Origin: Gammaproteobacteria bacterium | GTDB taxonomy: Bacteria; Pseudomonadota; Gammaproteobacteria; Xanthomonadales; Rhodanobacteraceae | Reading direction: 5' to 3' | NCBI GenBank assembly: GCA_021325195.1 | Contig: JAJPHQ010000080.1 | Location: 1 to 52,563 of the forward strand | DNA length: 52,563 nt | In this document: in pieces, positions 17,303 through 24,230 of the stretch | Position numbering within the stretch: the first letter of the stretch is position 1 | How the letters are laid out: every line of letters starts with the position of its first letter | The notes under the pieces: model-generated | The model's input: only the letters and a program-made list of their open reading frames with translations | Told to the model about the DNA's origin: nothing | Database searches by the model: none | Program-made: the position numbers and the translations under genes

Positions 17303-18004
17303 GTGATCTTCGCATCCCGCCGCTCCGGTGCACTGGCCGTTCCCCCGCTTGCATGCGCGGTGCTGGCGACCGGCATGGCGCTGGCGGCGAGCGCGCCGTT
17401 CGACGATCTGCGCAGGCAACCGCCGGTGCATGGCGACGCTGCCGCTGGTGCAGCCAAGGCCGTGGTGTGCGCGGCCTGTCACGGCAGCCGCGGCACCGCG
17501 GTTGCGCCCACCTTCCCCAACCTGGCCGGGCAGTCGGAAACCTATCTGTACGTGCAACTGCGCGCGTTCCAGGACGGCGCGCGCGACAACGCGGTGATGA
17601 AACCGCTGGCCGCGAACCTGACGGACCGCGACATGCACGATCTGGCCGCCCACTTCGCATCGCTGCCGCCGGGGGCCGCACGGCCCGTGGCGCAAAAGTC
17701 CCCGCGCGGCGACACGCTTTTCCACGACGGCGATCCCGCCGCGGGCGTACCGCCCTGCCAGGGCTGTCATGGTCCGGATGGCCGGGGCCCGCGGCCCGAT
17801 CTCGCCAGCACCGCGCCGCAACCGGCTTGGTCGACCTTCCCCGCGCTGGCGGGCCAGAACGCCCCGTACGTGCTGGAACAGCTGAAGGCCTATCACGACG
17901 GCACCCGTGTCGGCACCAGCAACGACAGGGTCATGCAAGGCGTCGCGCACAATCTCAGCGAGGCGGACATGGCCGCGCTCGCCGGTTACGTGTCGTCGTT
18001 GTGA
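17303..18004 (+). CDS. Diheme cytochrome c4-like periplasmic protein
   Basis: A protein of 233 residues starting at GTG 17303, preceded by GAGGAGGG. Signal peptide about 1-29. Two class I cytochrome c domains follow: CAACH with a likely Met ligand in NAVMKPLA, and CQGCH with a likely Met in DRVMQGVA. The domain pair with FPNLAGQSETYLYVQLRAF and FPALAGQNAPYVLEQLKAY is the cytochrome c4 signature. It lies 10 bp after the MtrB-like gene and is surely co-transcribed. It probably shuttles electrons in the periplasm between the decaheme conduit and inner-membrane acceptors or donors; direction of flow is not shown by sequence. Confidence 0.9.
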   Translation: MIFASRRSGALAVPPLACAVLATGMALAASAPFDDLRRQPPVHGDAAAGAAKAVVCAACHGSRGTAVAPTFPNLAGQSETYLYVQLRAFQDGARDNAVMKPLAANLTDRDMHDLAAHFASLPPGAARPVAQKSPRGDTLFHDGDPAAGVPPCQGCHGPDGRGPRPDLASTAPQPAWSTFPALAGQNAPYVLEQLKAYHDGTRVGTSNDRVMQGVAHNLSEADMAALAGYVSSL

Positions 18005-18062
18005 CGCGTCGGGGTCCGGCGGAGACGATCGAAACCGCAGAACGGAACCTGCGCCGACCGTT

Positions 18063-18149
18063 TGGTGCCGGGGGCGGGGATCGAACCCGCATGGCCTTGC
18101 GGCCGAGGGATTTTAAGTCCCTTGCGTCTGCCAGTTCCGCCACCCCGGC
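18063..18149 (-). tRNA. tRNA-Leu (UAA)
   Basis: 87 nt on the minus strand with encoded 3' CCA. The 7-bp acceptor stem pairs GCCGGGG with CCCCGGC. The anticodon loop is CTTAAAA in a stem of AGGGA/TCCCT, giving anticodon UAA. A long variable arm (class II tRNA) and the T-loop GGTTCGATCCC are clear. It is third in a Gly-Cys-Leu series that matches the glyW-cysT-leuZ order after uvrC-pgsA in E. coli. Confidence 0.97.
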
Positions 18150-18207
18150 GCGCCCTCAGGCAGCGGCAAGCGCCTTCGAGCATGCGCGACAAGGTGACGG
18201 GAATGCA

Positions 18208-18281
18208 TGGAGGCCAGGGTCGGAATCGAACCGGCGTACGCGGATTTGCAGTCCGCTGCATGACCACTCTGCCACCTGGCC
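18208..18281 (-). tRNA. tRNA-Cys (GCA)
   Basis: 74 nt including encoded CCA. The acceptor stem is GGCCAGG with CCTGGCC, the anticodon loop CTGCAAA gives GCA, and the T-loop is GGTTCGATTCC. It lies 58 bp upstream (in transcription order) of tRNA-Leu, so the two may share a transcript. An intrinsic terminator separates it from tRNA-Gly. Confidence 0.97.
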
Positions 18282-18334
18282 GTGCACACCATCCATTGTC
18301 GCGGCGAGTCGAGCTTAACGCGCCGGCATCGGAT

Positions 18335-18359
18335 AAACAAAACCCCGGCAACGCCGAGG
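18335..18359 (-). terminator. Intrinsic terminator after tRNA-Gly
   Basis: On the minus strand CCTCGGC (18359-18353), a 3-nt loop and GCCGGGG (18349-18343) form a 7-bp stem with one G-U pair, followed by TTTTGTTT (18342-18335). This is a textbook Rho-independent terminator. It should end the tRNA-Gly transcript about 130 bp after the gene and uncouple it from tRNA-Cys/tRNA-Leu. Confidence 0.8.
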
Positions 18360-18490
18360 TTCATGAGGCGAAAGTCCGGGATCGACACAGCCGGTCTTTC
18401 GCATTTCGTGAAAGGCGCGGCCGGGAAATCCCTAGCCACGGATGGCTCCGGCCGCTTCGTGGTACGCGCTCGACGACGAGCGCAGGAATA

Positions 18491-18566
<76 letters not shown>

Positions 18567-18577
18567 ACGGCTTGCCA

Positions 18578-18606
18578 ATGATACGGGCGGCATCCGGGCA
18601 GTTCAA
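18578..18606 (-). promoter_or_regulatory. Candidate sigma-70 promoter for tRNA-Gly
   Basis: On the minus strand TTGAAC (18606-18601) is followed after exactly 17 bp by TATCAT (18583-18578), 11 bp before the tRNA 5' end. The -35 box overlaps the pgsA stop codon. The hexamers match 4/6 and 5/6 of consensus, good for a stable-RNA promoter in such GC-rich DNA. Confidence 0.6.
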
Positions 18607-19250
18607 GCGGAGCGCGAGGCATCGTCGCGCGGCGCCCGGTCGCCGCGCAGCACCGGCCACGCGGCACGGAGGTATGCCAGTCCCGACCAGATCGTCAGGA
18701 TCGCGGCGATCACCAGCAATGTCTCGCCGGCGAACCACAGGCGCAGGAACGTGGCGTCCTTGTCGCGTTCCAGCAGCAGCACCAGGATCGCGACGATCTG
18801 GATCACCGTCTTGAACTTGCCGATCCACTGCACCTTGACCAGCGCGCGTTCGCCCACCGACGCCATCCATTCGCGCAGCGCCGACACCGCGATTTCGCGA
18901 CCCACGATCACCGCGCTGGTCACGGCCAGCAGCGCGGTCGGGTGGCTCTGCACCAGCACGAACAGCGTGACGCCCATCATCAGCTTGTCGGCGACCGGGT
19001 CGAGGAACGCGCCGAACGCCGATTCCATGTGCCAGCGCCGCGCGATCCAGCCGTCCAGCCAGTCGGTCACCGATGCCAGCGCGAACACCACGGCCGCCGC
19101 CATGTTGGCGGCGCGCAGCGGGATCGCCGGTATCGCGGCGTGCGAATAGAACACCACCACCATCACCGGCAGCAGCATGATCCGGAACAAGGTCAGCGCG
19201 GTGGGGAGATTGATGCGCAAGCCACGATTCTCAGGAAGGATCCATGTCAT
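18603..19250 (-). CDS. pgsA: CDP-diacylglycerol--glycerol-3-phosphate 3-phosphatidyltransferase
   Basis: An inner-membrane CDP-alcohol phosphotransferase of 215 residues that makes phosphatidylglycerol-phosphate. It contains the family motif DGx2ARx8Gx3Dx3D: DWLDGWIARRWHMESAFGAF then LDPVADK, at about residues 68-92. NLPTALTLFRIMLLPVMVVV is the usual first helix. The ATG at 19250 gives an 11-residue leader before this conserved start; a TTG at the LRINLPT position would match E. coli length more closely. It follows uvrC by 47 bp, the order seen in many gammaproteobacteria. Confidence 0.93.
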   Translation of the reverse strand: MTWILPENRGLRINLPTALTLFRIMLLPVMVVVFYSHAAIPAIPLRAANMAAAVVFALASVTDWLDGWIARRWHMESAFGAFLDPVADKLMMGVTLFVLVQSHPTALLAVTSAVIVGREIAVSALREWMASVGERALVKVQWIGKFKTVIQIVAILVLLLERDKDATFLRLWFAGETLLVIAAILTIWSGLAYLRAAWPVLRGDRAPRDDASRSA

Positions 19251-19297
19251 CAGGAAGGCGGCAACCGTGGCAGTTTCGCACGGTGCCGGCGTTTGCG

Positions 19298-21118
19298 TCA
19301 GCCATGCAGGAAGGCGTGGATGCGTTCGGCAAGTTCGCGGTTGATTCCGCGCACCCGGCAAAGTTCCTCCACGCCGGCCGCGACGATGCCCGCATGGCCA
19401 CCGAACGCCTTCAGCAGCGCCGCCCGGCGGTGCGCGCCGATGCCGGGGACGTCCTCCAGCACGCCGTGCTCGCGGGCCTTTTCGCGGCGGCGGCGATGTC
19501 CGGTGATCGCGAAGCGGTGCGCCTCGTCGCGGATCGCGTCGATCAGGTGCAGCGCCGGCGAATCCGGACCCGGATTGATCGGCGGTCCGCCGCCGCCCGG
19601 CACCAGGGTTTCCTCGCCTTCCCTGCGTGAAGGTCCCTTGGCGACACCCACCACCTCGATTCCGTCTAGCCCGAGTTCGCGGAGCACTTCCAGTGCCTGC
19701 GCGACCTGACCCTTGCCGCCGTCGATCAGCAGCAGGTCGGGCGCCTCGCCCTCGCCGCGCGTCAGCGGTTTCAGGCGGCGTTCCAGTGCCTGCCGCATCG
19801 CCGCGTAATCGTCGCCCGGCGTGACGTCGCGGATGTTGAAGCGCCGGTAGTTCTGTTGCTGCGGACCTTCGGGGCCGAACACCACGCACGAGGCCACGGT
19901 TTCCTCGCCCAGCGTGTGGCTGATGTCGAAGCATTCGATGCGCCCGGGCACTTCGTCCTGTTGCAGCAATTCGCGCAACGCCTCGAAACGCGCCTGCAGG
20001 GTCTGCCTGCCGGAAAGTCTTGCGGTGAGCGCCGCTTCCGCGTTGCGCGCGGCCAGCTCCACGAAACGCGCGCGCTCGCCGCGCACCCGCCACTTCAGCG
20101 CGACCGCATGACCGCCGTGCGCGCCCAGCATTTCTTCCAGCGCCACGGCGTCGGCGGGTTCACGCTCGACCACGATCTCGGCCGGCACGGGTTGTTCCAG
20201 GTAATACTGCGCGAGGAACTGTCCCAGCACCTGTCCGGGTTCCGCGTCCAGCGCCAGCTTCGGAAAGAAATCGCGCGAACCCAGGCTGATGCCGTTGCGG
20301 AAGAACAGCACCGACACGCACGCGATCCCGGCTTCGATCCGGCAGGCGAACACGTCCATGTCCGCGCTGGCGCCGCGCACGTAATGACGCGCCTGCAGGC
20401 CGCGCAAGGTCGCGACCTGGTCGCGCAGGCGCGCGGCGCGCTCGTAATCCTGGCGCGCGCTGGCCGCTTCCATCGCGGCGGCCAGTTCGCCCAACACCGC
20501 GTCGCTGCGGCCTTCCAGGAACATCGCGGCGTGACGGACGTCCTCGCCATACTCCGCGGCGTCGATGAAGCCCACGCACGGCGCGGTGCAGCGTCCGATC
20601 TGGTATTGCAGGCACGGGCGCGAACGGTTGCGGAAATAGCTGTTCTCGCACTGCCGCACCTTGAACAGCTTCTGCATCAGCGCCAGGCTCTCGCGCACCG
20701 CGTGCGCGCTGGGATACGGGCCGAAGTAGCGGCCCTTCTCGCGCTTGGCGCCGCGGTGGAACACGATGCGCGGGAATTCGTCGGCCGACAGGAAGATGTA
20801 CGGATAGCTCTTGTCGTCGCGCAACATGATGTTGTAGCGCGGCTTCAGCGACTTGATCAGTTGCGCTTCCAGCAGCAGCGCCTCGCCCTCGGTGCGGGTC
20901 AGCGTCACCTCGATCCGCGTGATCTGCGCCAGCATCGAGGCAATCCGCGGGTCGAGCCGCGGTTTCAGGAAATAACTGCCGACCCGCTTCCTGAGATTCG
21001 CCGCCTTGCCAACGTACAGCAATGCATCACCCTCGCCGAACATGCGATAGACACCGGGCGAGGTGGTGAGGGTGCGGACGAAGGCCTTGCCGTCGAAGGC
21101 CGGTGCAGCGGATGGCAT
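19298..21118 (-). CDS. uvrC: Excinuclease ABC subunit C
   Basis: A protein of 606 residues, close to E. coli UvrC (610). The N-terminal GIY-YIG nuclease (GVYRMFGEGDALLYVGKA) makes the 3' incision. The four-Cys region (CENSYFRNRSRPCLQYQIGR then CTAPC) and the UVR motif (QDYERAARLRDQ, about 205-216) follow. The C-terminal RNase H-like nuclease has FDISHTLGEETVASCVVF and LLIDGGKGQ, and tandem helix-hairpin-helix motifs (VPGIGAHRRAALLKAFGG) end the protein. It acts in nucleotide excision repair with UvrAB. The ATG at 21118 was chosen because upstream in-frame sequence lacks homology. Confidence 0.97.
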   Translation of the reverse strand: MPSAAPAFDGKAFVRTLTTSPGVYRMFGEGDALLYVGKAANLRKRVGSYFLKPRLDPRIASMLAQITRIEVTLTRTEGEALLLEAQLIKSLKPRYNIMLRDDKSYPYIFLSADEFPRIVFHRGAKREKGRYFGPYPSAHAVRESLALMQKLFKVRQCENSYFRNRSRPCLQYQIGRCTAPCVGFIDAAEYGEDVRHAAMFLEGRSDAVLGELAAAMEAASARQDYERAARLRDQVATLRGLQARHYVRGASADMDVFACRIEAGIACVSVLFFRNGISLGSRDFFPKLALDAEPGQVLGQFLAQYYLEQPVPAEIVVEREPADAVALEEMLGAHGGHAVALKWRVRGERARFVELAARNAEAALTARLSGRQTLQARFEALRELLQQDEVPGRIECFDISHTLGEETVASCVVFGPEGPQQQNYRRFNIRDVTPGDDYAAMRQALERRLKPLTRGEGEAPDLLLIDGGKGQVAQALEVLRELGLDGIEVVGVAKGPSRREGEETLVPGGGGPPINPGPDSPALHLIDAIRDEAHRFAITGHRRRREKAREHGVLEDVPGIGAHRRAALLKAFGGHAGIVAAGVEELCRVRGINRELAERIHAFLHG

Positions 21119-21191
21119 CCCGTCATTGTACCCGCGTGCCGGTCCGGCCTGCGGTGGCGCGCGATGCGCGTGGCAGGCTGCGGGGTGACGC

Positions 21192-22652
21192 CTACTCGTC
21201 CACCGGCACGCGCAGCGCGCGCCACGTTGCCGGATCCACCCGCAGGATCGCGTGATCGTCGCGGTCGGCGATCCACAGCATGCCTGCCGCGAACGAAAGG
21301 CCCTGCGGCGCATGCAGTTCGCGGTCGATGGTGAGCGTGCCGGTTTCACCGCTGAACGGATTGAGCGTGCGCAGCCGGTGATTGAGCGTATCGGCGACAT
21401 AGATCTGCGTTTCGCCGGCCGCCAGTCCCGAGGGACAGGCGAAACGCGCGTTCATCCCCTGCCCGTCGCGGTCGCCGAATTCCCATGGCGATCCGCCGGC
21501 CAGCGTGGTCAAGGCCAGATCGGAGAGGCGCAGGCGCCGGATCGCGTTGCCGCCCGCGTCGGCGATCAGCAGTTGTCCCGGCAGCAGCGCCAGCGCCGAC
21601 GGTTGCGCCAGGCGCGATTGGCCGCCGATGCCGTCGCGCACGCCGCTGCGTCCGCTGCCGGCGACCACCGCGACTTCGTGCCGGCCGAGGTCCGCACGCA
21701 GGATCTGGTGCTGCCCCGTCGCGGCCACGTACAGGGCCTCGCCGTCCACCGCGATCGCGCGCGGCGAGTCGATCGCGAAGCGCGTACCGGCAACGCCCGC
21801 TTCCGGATCGTGACGGCCGCGCCGTCCGGTGCCCAGCACCGTATCGACGTCGCCGCTGTCCAGCCGGATGCGGCGCACGCAATGGTTGCCGGTGTCGGCC
21901 ACGTACAGCAGGTCGCCGCTCAGCGCCAACCCATGCGGGGTGTTCAAGCCGCTGCCGGCCAGCTGTCCGTCCCAGTTGCCGGCGGTGCCCGAACCGAACT
22001 GGCGCAGCACGCGCCCGTCGTGCGTGCATTCGAGCACGCGATGATGCCCGCTGTCGCTGACGTACAGCCGCGACGCGGTGGCCAGTGCGTGCGCGGGAAA
22101 CGCCAGCGGCGTGCGCGGCTCGGGGCGCAGCTCGCGCAACGGCCGGGGCTCGACCGCGCTCTCGGCCGCTGCCGGTTCCTCGCGCAGCAACGCGATCGCC
22201 TCGTCCAGTTCCGCGCTCCTGCCCGCGCCGACCAGCCGCGCCGCGAGCCGCCCGGCCGCGTCGATCAGCAGCGTGCTGGGCCACGCGGTGATACCGAACT
22301 GCCGCCACGCCAGCCAGTGCGCGTCGTTGGCGACCGGCACGCGCAGCCGATGGCGGTGCGCGGCCTTCAGCACCGCCTCGTCGGACTGCTGCGAGGGATA
22401 ACGGGGCGTATGCACGCCCAGCAGCGCCAACACGCCGGGATGCCGTCTTTCCAGCTGCCGCAATTCCGCCAGCAGATTGGCGCAGTCGATGCACTCGCCG
22501 TTCCAGAAGAACAGCAGCGTCACGCGGCCGCGCAGGTCGGCCAGGCGCGCCGGCGCCCGGACGTTGACCCAGTGCAGCGATGCGGGGAGTTCCGGCACGT
22601 CGGGCCGGGTGCCCGACCCGACCCTGTCCAGCGGCCGGTCACCGTCGATCAT
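21192..22652 (-). CDS. Thioredoxin-like domain/NHL-repeat protein
   Basis: A two-domain protein of 486 residues. The N-terminal TlpA/thioredoxin-like fold has FFWNGECIDCANLLAEL with CxxC at Cys54/Cys57 and the cis-Pro region ITAWPSTLLID. The C-terminal half is an NHL-type beta-propeller with repeats such as LYVSDSGHHRVLECTHDG, LYVADTGNHCVRRIRL and IYVADTLNHRLRTLNP. The layout resembles NHLRC2. No signal peptide is seen, so it is probably cytoplasmic. It overlaps the phosphatase gene by 4 bp (ATGA) and is the last gene of a DUF1272-kdsB-phosphatase operon. Function unknown, possibly redox sensing or scaffolding. Confidence 0.82.
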   Translation of the reverse strand: MIDGDRPLDRVGSGTRPDVPELPASLHWVNVRAPARLADLRGRVTLLFFWNGECIDCANLLAELRQLERRHPGVLALLGVHTPRYPSQQSDEAVLKAAHRHRLRVPVANDAHWLAWRQFGITAWPSTLLIDAAGRLAARLVGAGRSAELDEAIALLREEPAAAESAVEPRPLRELRPEPRTPLAFPAHALATASRLYVSDSGHHRVLECTHDGRVLRQFGSGTAGNWDGQLAGSGLNTPHGLALSGDLLYVADTGNHCVRRIRLDSGDVDTVLGTGRRGRHDPEAGVAGTRFAIDSPRAIAVDGEALYVAATGQHQILRADLGRHEVAVVAGSGRSGVRDGIGGQSRLAQPSALALLPGQLLIADAGGNAIRRLRLSDLALTTLAGGSPWEFGDRDGQGMNARFACPSGLAAGETQIYVADTLNHRLRTLNPFSGETGTLTIDRELHAPQGLSFAAGMLWIADRDDHAILRVDPATWRALRVPVDE

Positions 22653-23167
22653 GGCGCCCCGCCCCGGACCGCCGGGTTTTCCGCCGCGGCCAGCAGGTTG
22701 CGGCCCAGGCCCGCGACACCCCGCCGGATCAGGTCCAGCACCGCGCGGAAATCATCCAGGCTGCCGATGTACGGATCGGGCACGTCGCCCGCCGCGCGCG
22801 CGCCGGGCTTGGCGAGTCCGGCCGCGACCAGGAAGCGTTCGATCGGGGGCGCCCCGTCCGGCGCACGCGCCGTCAGCGCTTCCAGGGTCTCGCGATCGAC
22901 CGCGAGAATCTTCGAGTAACGGAAGAAATCGGCGTCGTGGAACTGGCGCGCCCGGTGCGGCGAGAGATCGTAGCCCGCCTCGCGCGCGACCTGCACCGCG
23001 CGGGGATCGGCGCCCTCGCCCACGTGCCAGCTTCCCAGCCCGCACGATGCCACCGGAGTCTGCAGCCCCAGCTTCTCGAACTCGGCGCGCGCCACGTATT
23101 CGGCGGTGGGTGAGCGGCAGATGTTGCCGAGACACACGAACAGGATGCCGCGCCGTTCGATGCTCAC
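22649..23167 (-). CDS. Low-molecular-weight protein-tyrosine phosphatase
   Basis: A protein of 172 residues. The P-loop is [13 protein letters not shown] with nucleophile Cys12 and Arg18 (CxGNxCRS), and the general-acid loop is VPDPYIG at about 130-135. Both are diagnostic of the LMW-PTP family. The length is slightly longer than usual because of a C-terminal Ala/Arg tail. It overlaps kdsB by 4 bp and the thioredoxin-NHL gene by 4 bp. LMW-PTPs near envelope sugar genes often act on tyrosine kinases of polysaccharide export, but here the Wzz-like protein lacks a kinase domain, so the target is unknown. Confidence 0.92.
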   Translation of the reverse strand: MSIERRGILFVCLGNICRSPTAEYVARAEFEKLGLQTPVASCGLGSWHVGEGADPRAVQVAREAGYDLSPHRARQFHDADFFRYSKILAVDRETLEALTARAPDGAPPIERFLVAAGLAKPGARAAGDVPDPYIGSLDDFRAVLDLIRRGVAGLGRNLLAAAENPAVRGGAP

Positions 23168-23946
23168 GCGCGCGGCTCCGCATCCTGCAACTGCCGCTCC
23201 GCGCGCGCCAGGTCTTCCACGGTATCGACGCCGGGCGGGAACGGTTCCGGCGTGATCCGCACCGCGATCGCGTGGCCATGCTCCAGCGCGCGCAATTGTT
23301 CCAGCGCTTCGGCGCGTTCCAGCGGCGTGGGCGGCAGCGCCGCGAAGGCCTTGAGGAATCCGGCGCGATAGGCGTAGATGCCGATGTGGCGGAGGAACGG
23401 CGTGTCGTCCGGCAATGCGTCGCGGTCGCGCGCGAATGCGTCACGCGGCCACGGCAGCGGCGCCCGCGAGAAATACAGCGCGCGTCCGCGCGCATCGCAC
23501 ACCACTTTCACGCAGTTCGGATCGAACAGTTGCGGCGCGGACTGGATCGGCGCGGCCAGCGTCGCCATCGGTGCGTCGTGTTCCGCAAGCGCCTGCGCCA
23601 CCGCGCGGATGCCGGCCGGCGGCGCGAACGGTTCGTCGCCCTGCAGATTCACCACCACCGCATCGTCCGGCCAGTGCAGTCTCTCCGCGCATTCAGCAAG
23701 GCGATCGCTGCCCGAGACGTGGTCGGCGCGGGTCAGGCACGCCTCGACGCCGCTGCCGCGCAAGGCCTCGACCACGCGCATGTCATCGGTCGCCACCACC
23801 GTCCGCGCGGCGCCGGCATCCAGCGCGTGCTGCGCCACGTGCGCGATCAGGGGCCTGCCGCCCAGCAGCCGCAACGGCTTGCCGGGCAGGCGCGTGGAAC
23901 CGTAGCGAGCGGGAATCGCGACGATGAAACGCGGCGTATCGCTCAC
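23164..23946 (-). CDS. kdsB: 3-deoxy-manno-octulosonate cytidylyltransferase
   Basis: A protein of 260 residues that makes CMP-Kdo for the LPS inner core. The N-terminus [19 protein letters not shown] is the family signature, and [11 protein letters not shown] (metal/substrate loop) and [12 protein letters not shown] are both conserved. The start is GTG at 23946, chosen because family homology begins at once and because it overlaps the DUF1272 stop (GTGA). The gene overlaps the phosphatase gene by 4 bp downstream. Length is normal for KdsB (about 250). Confidence 0.95.
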   Translation of the reverse strand: MSDTPRFIVAIPARYGSTRLPGKPLRLLGGRPLIAHVAQHALDAGAARTVVATDDMRVVEALRGSGVEACLTRADHVSGSDRLAECAERLHWPDDAVVVNLQGDEPFAPPAGIRAVAQALAEHDAPMATLAAPIQSAPQLFDPNCVKVVCDARGRALYFSRAPLPWPRDAFARDRDALPDDTPFLRHIGIYAYRAGFLKAFAALPPTPLERAEALEQLRALEHGHAIAVRITPEPFPPGVDTVEDLARAERQLQDAEPRA

Positions 23947-24134
23947 GATGCGTCTGGCTTGCACGCCGGACGCGGCCGGCGCACCAGCTCGCCGCCGCAG
24001 TTCGGGCAGATGTGGTCCATCCCGTCCGCGCAGTCCGCGCAGAAGGTGCACTCGTAGATGCAGATGTACGCCTCGCCGTCCTTCGCGAGAGGGGCGTGGC
24101 AGCGTTCGCATTCGGTACGCATTTCGAGTGTCAT
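23943..24134 (-). CDS. DUF1272 small zinc-ribbon protein
   Basis: A protein of 63 residues with four Cys pairs or triplets: [21 protein letters not shown] and ICPNCGGEL, as in the DUF1272 family of probable zinc-binding proteins. The ATG at 24134 is preceded by AAGGAG at good distance; a longer in-frame extension to 24188 lacks homology. It overlaps the kdsB GTG start (GTGA), so it heads the operon. Molecular function is unknown in the family. Confidence 0.85.
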   Translation of the reverse strand: MTLEMRTECERCHAPLAKDGEAYICIYECTFCADCADGMDHICPNCGGELVRRPRPACKPDAS

Positions 24135-24230
24135 CGGCGATCTCCTTCCGATCCCGTGCATGCACCGTTTACTTCTTCGCCACGGCATCCTCGCTGCCGC
24201 CCACGCAGCCCCGCACGATGCGCAAGGCTT

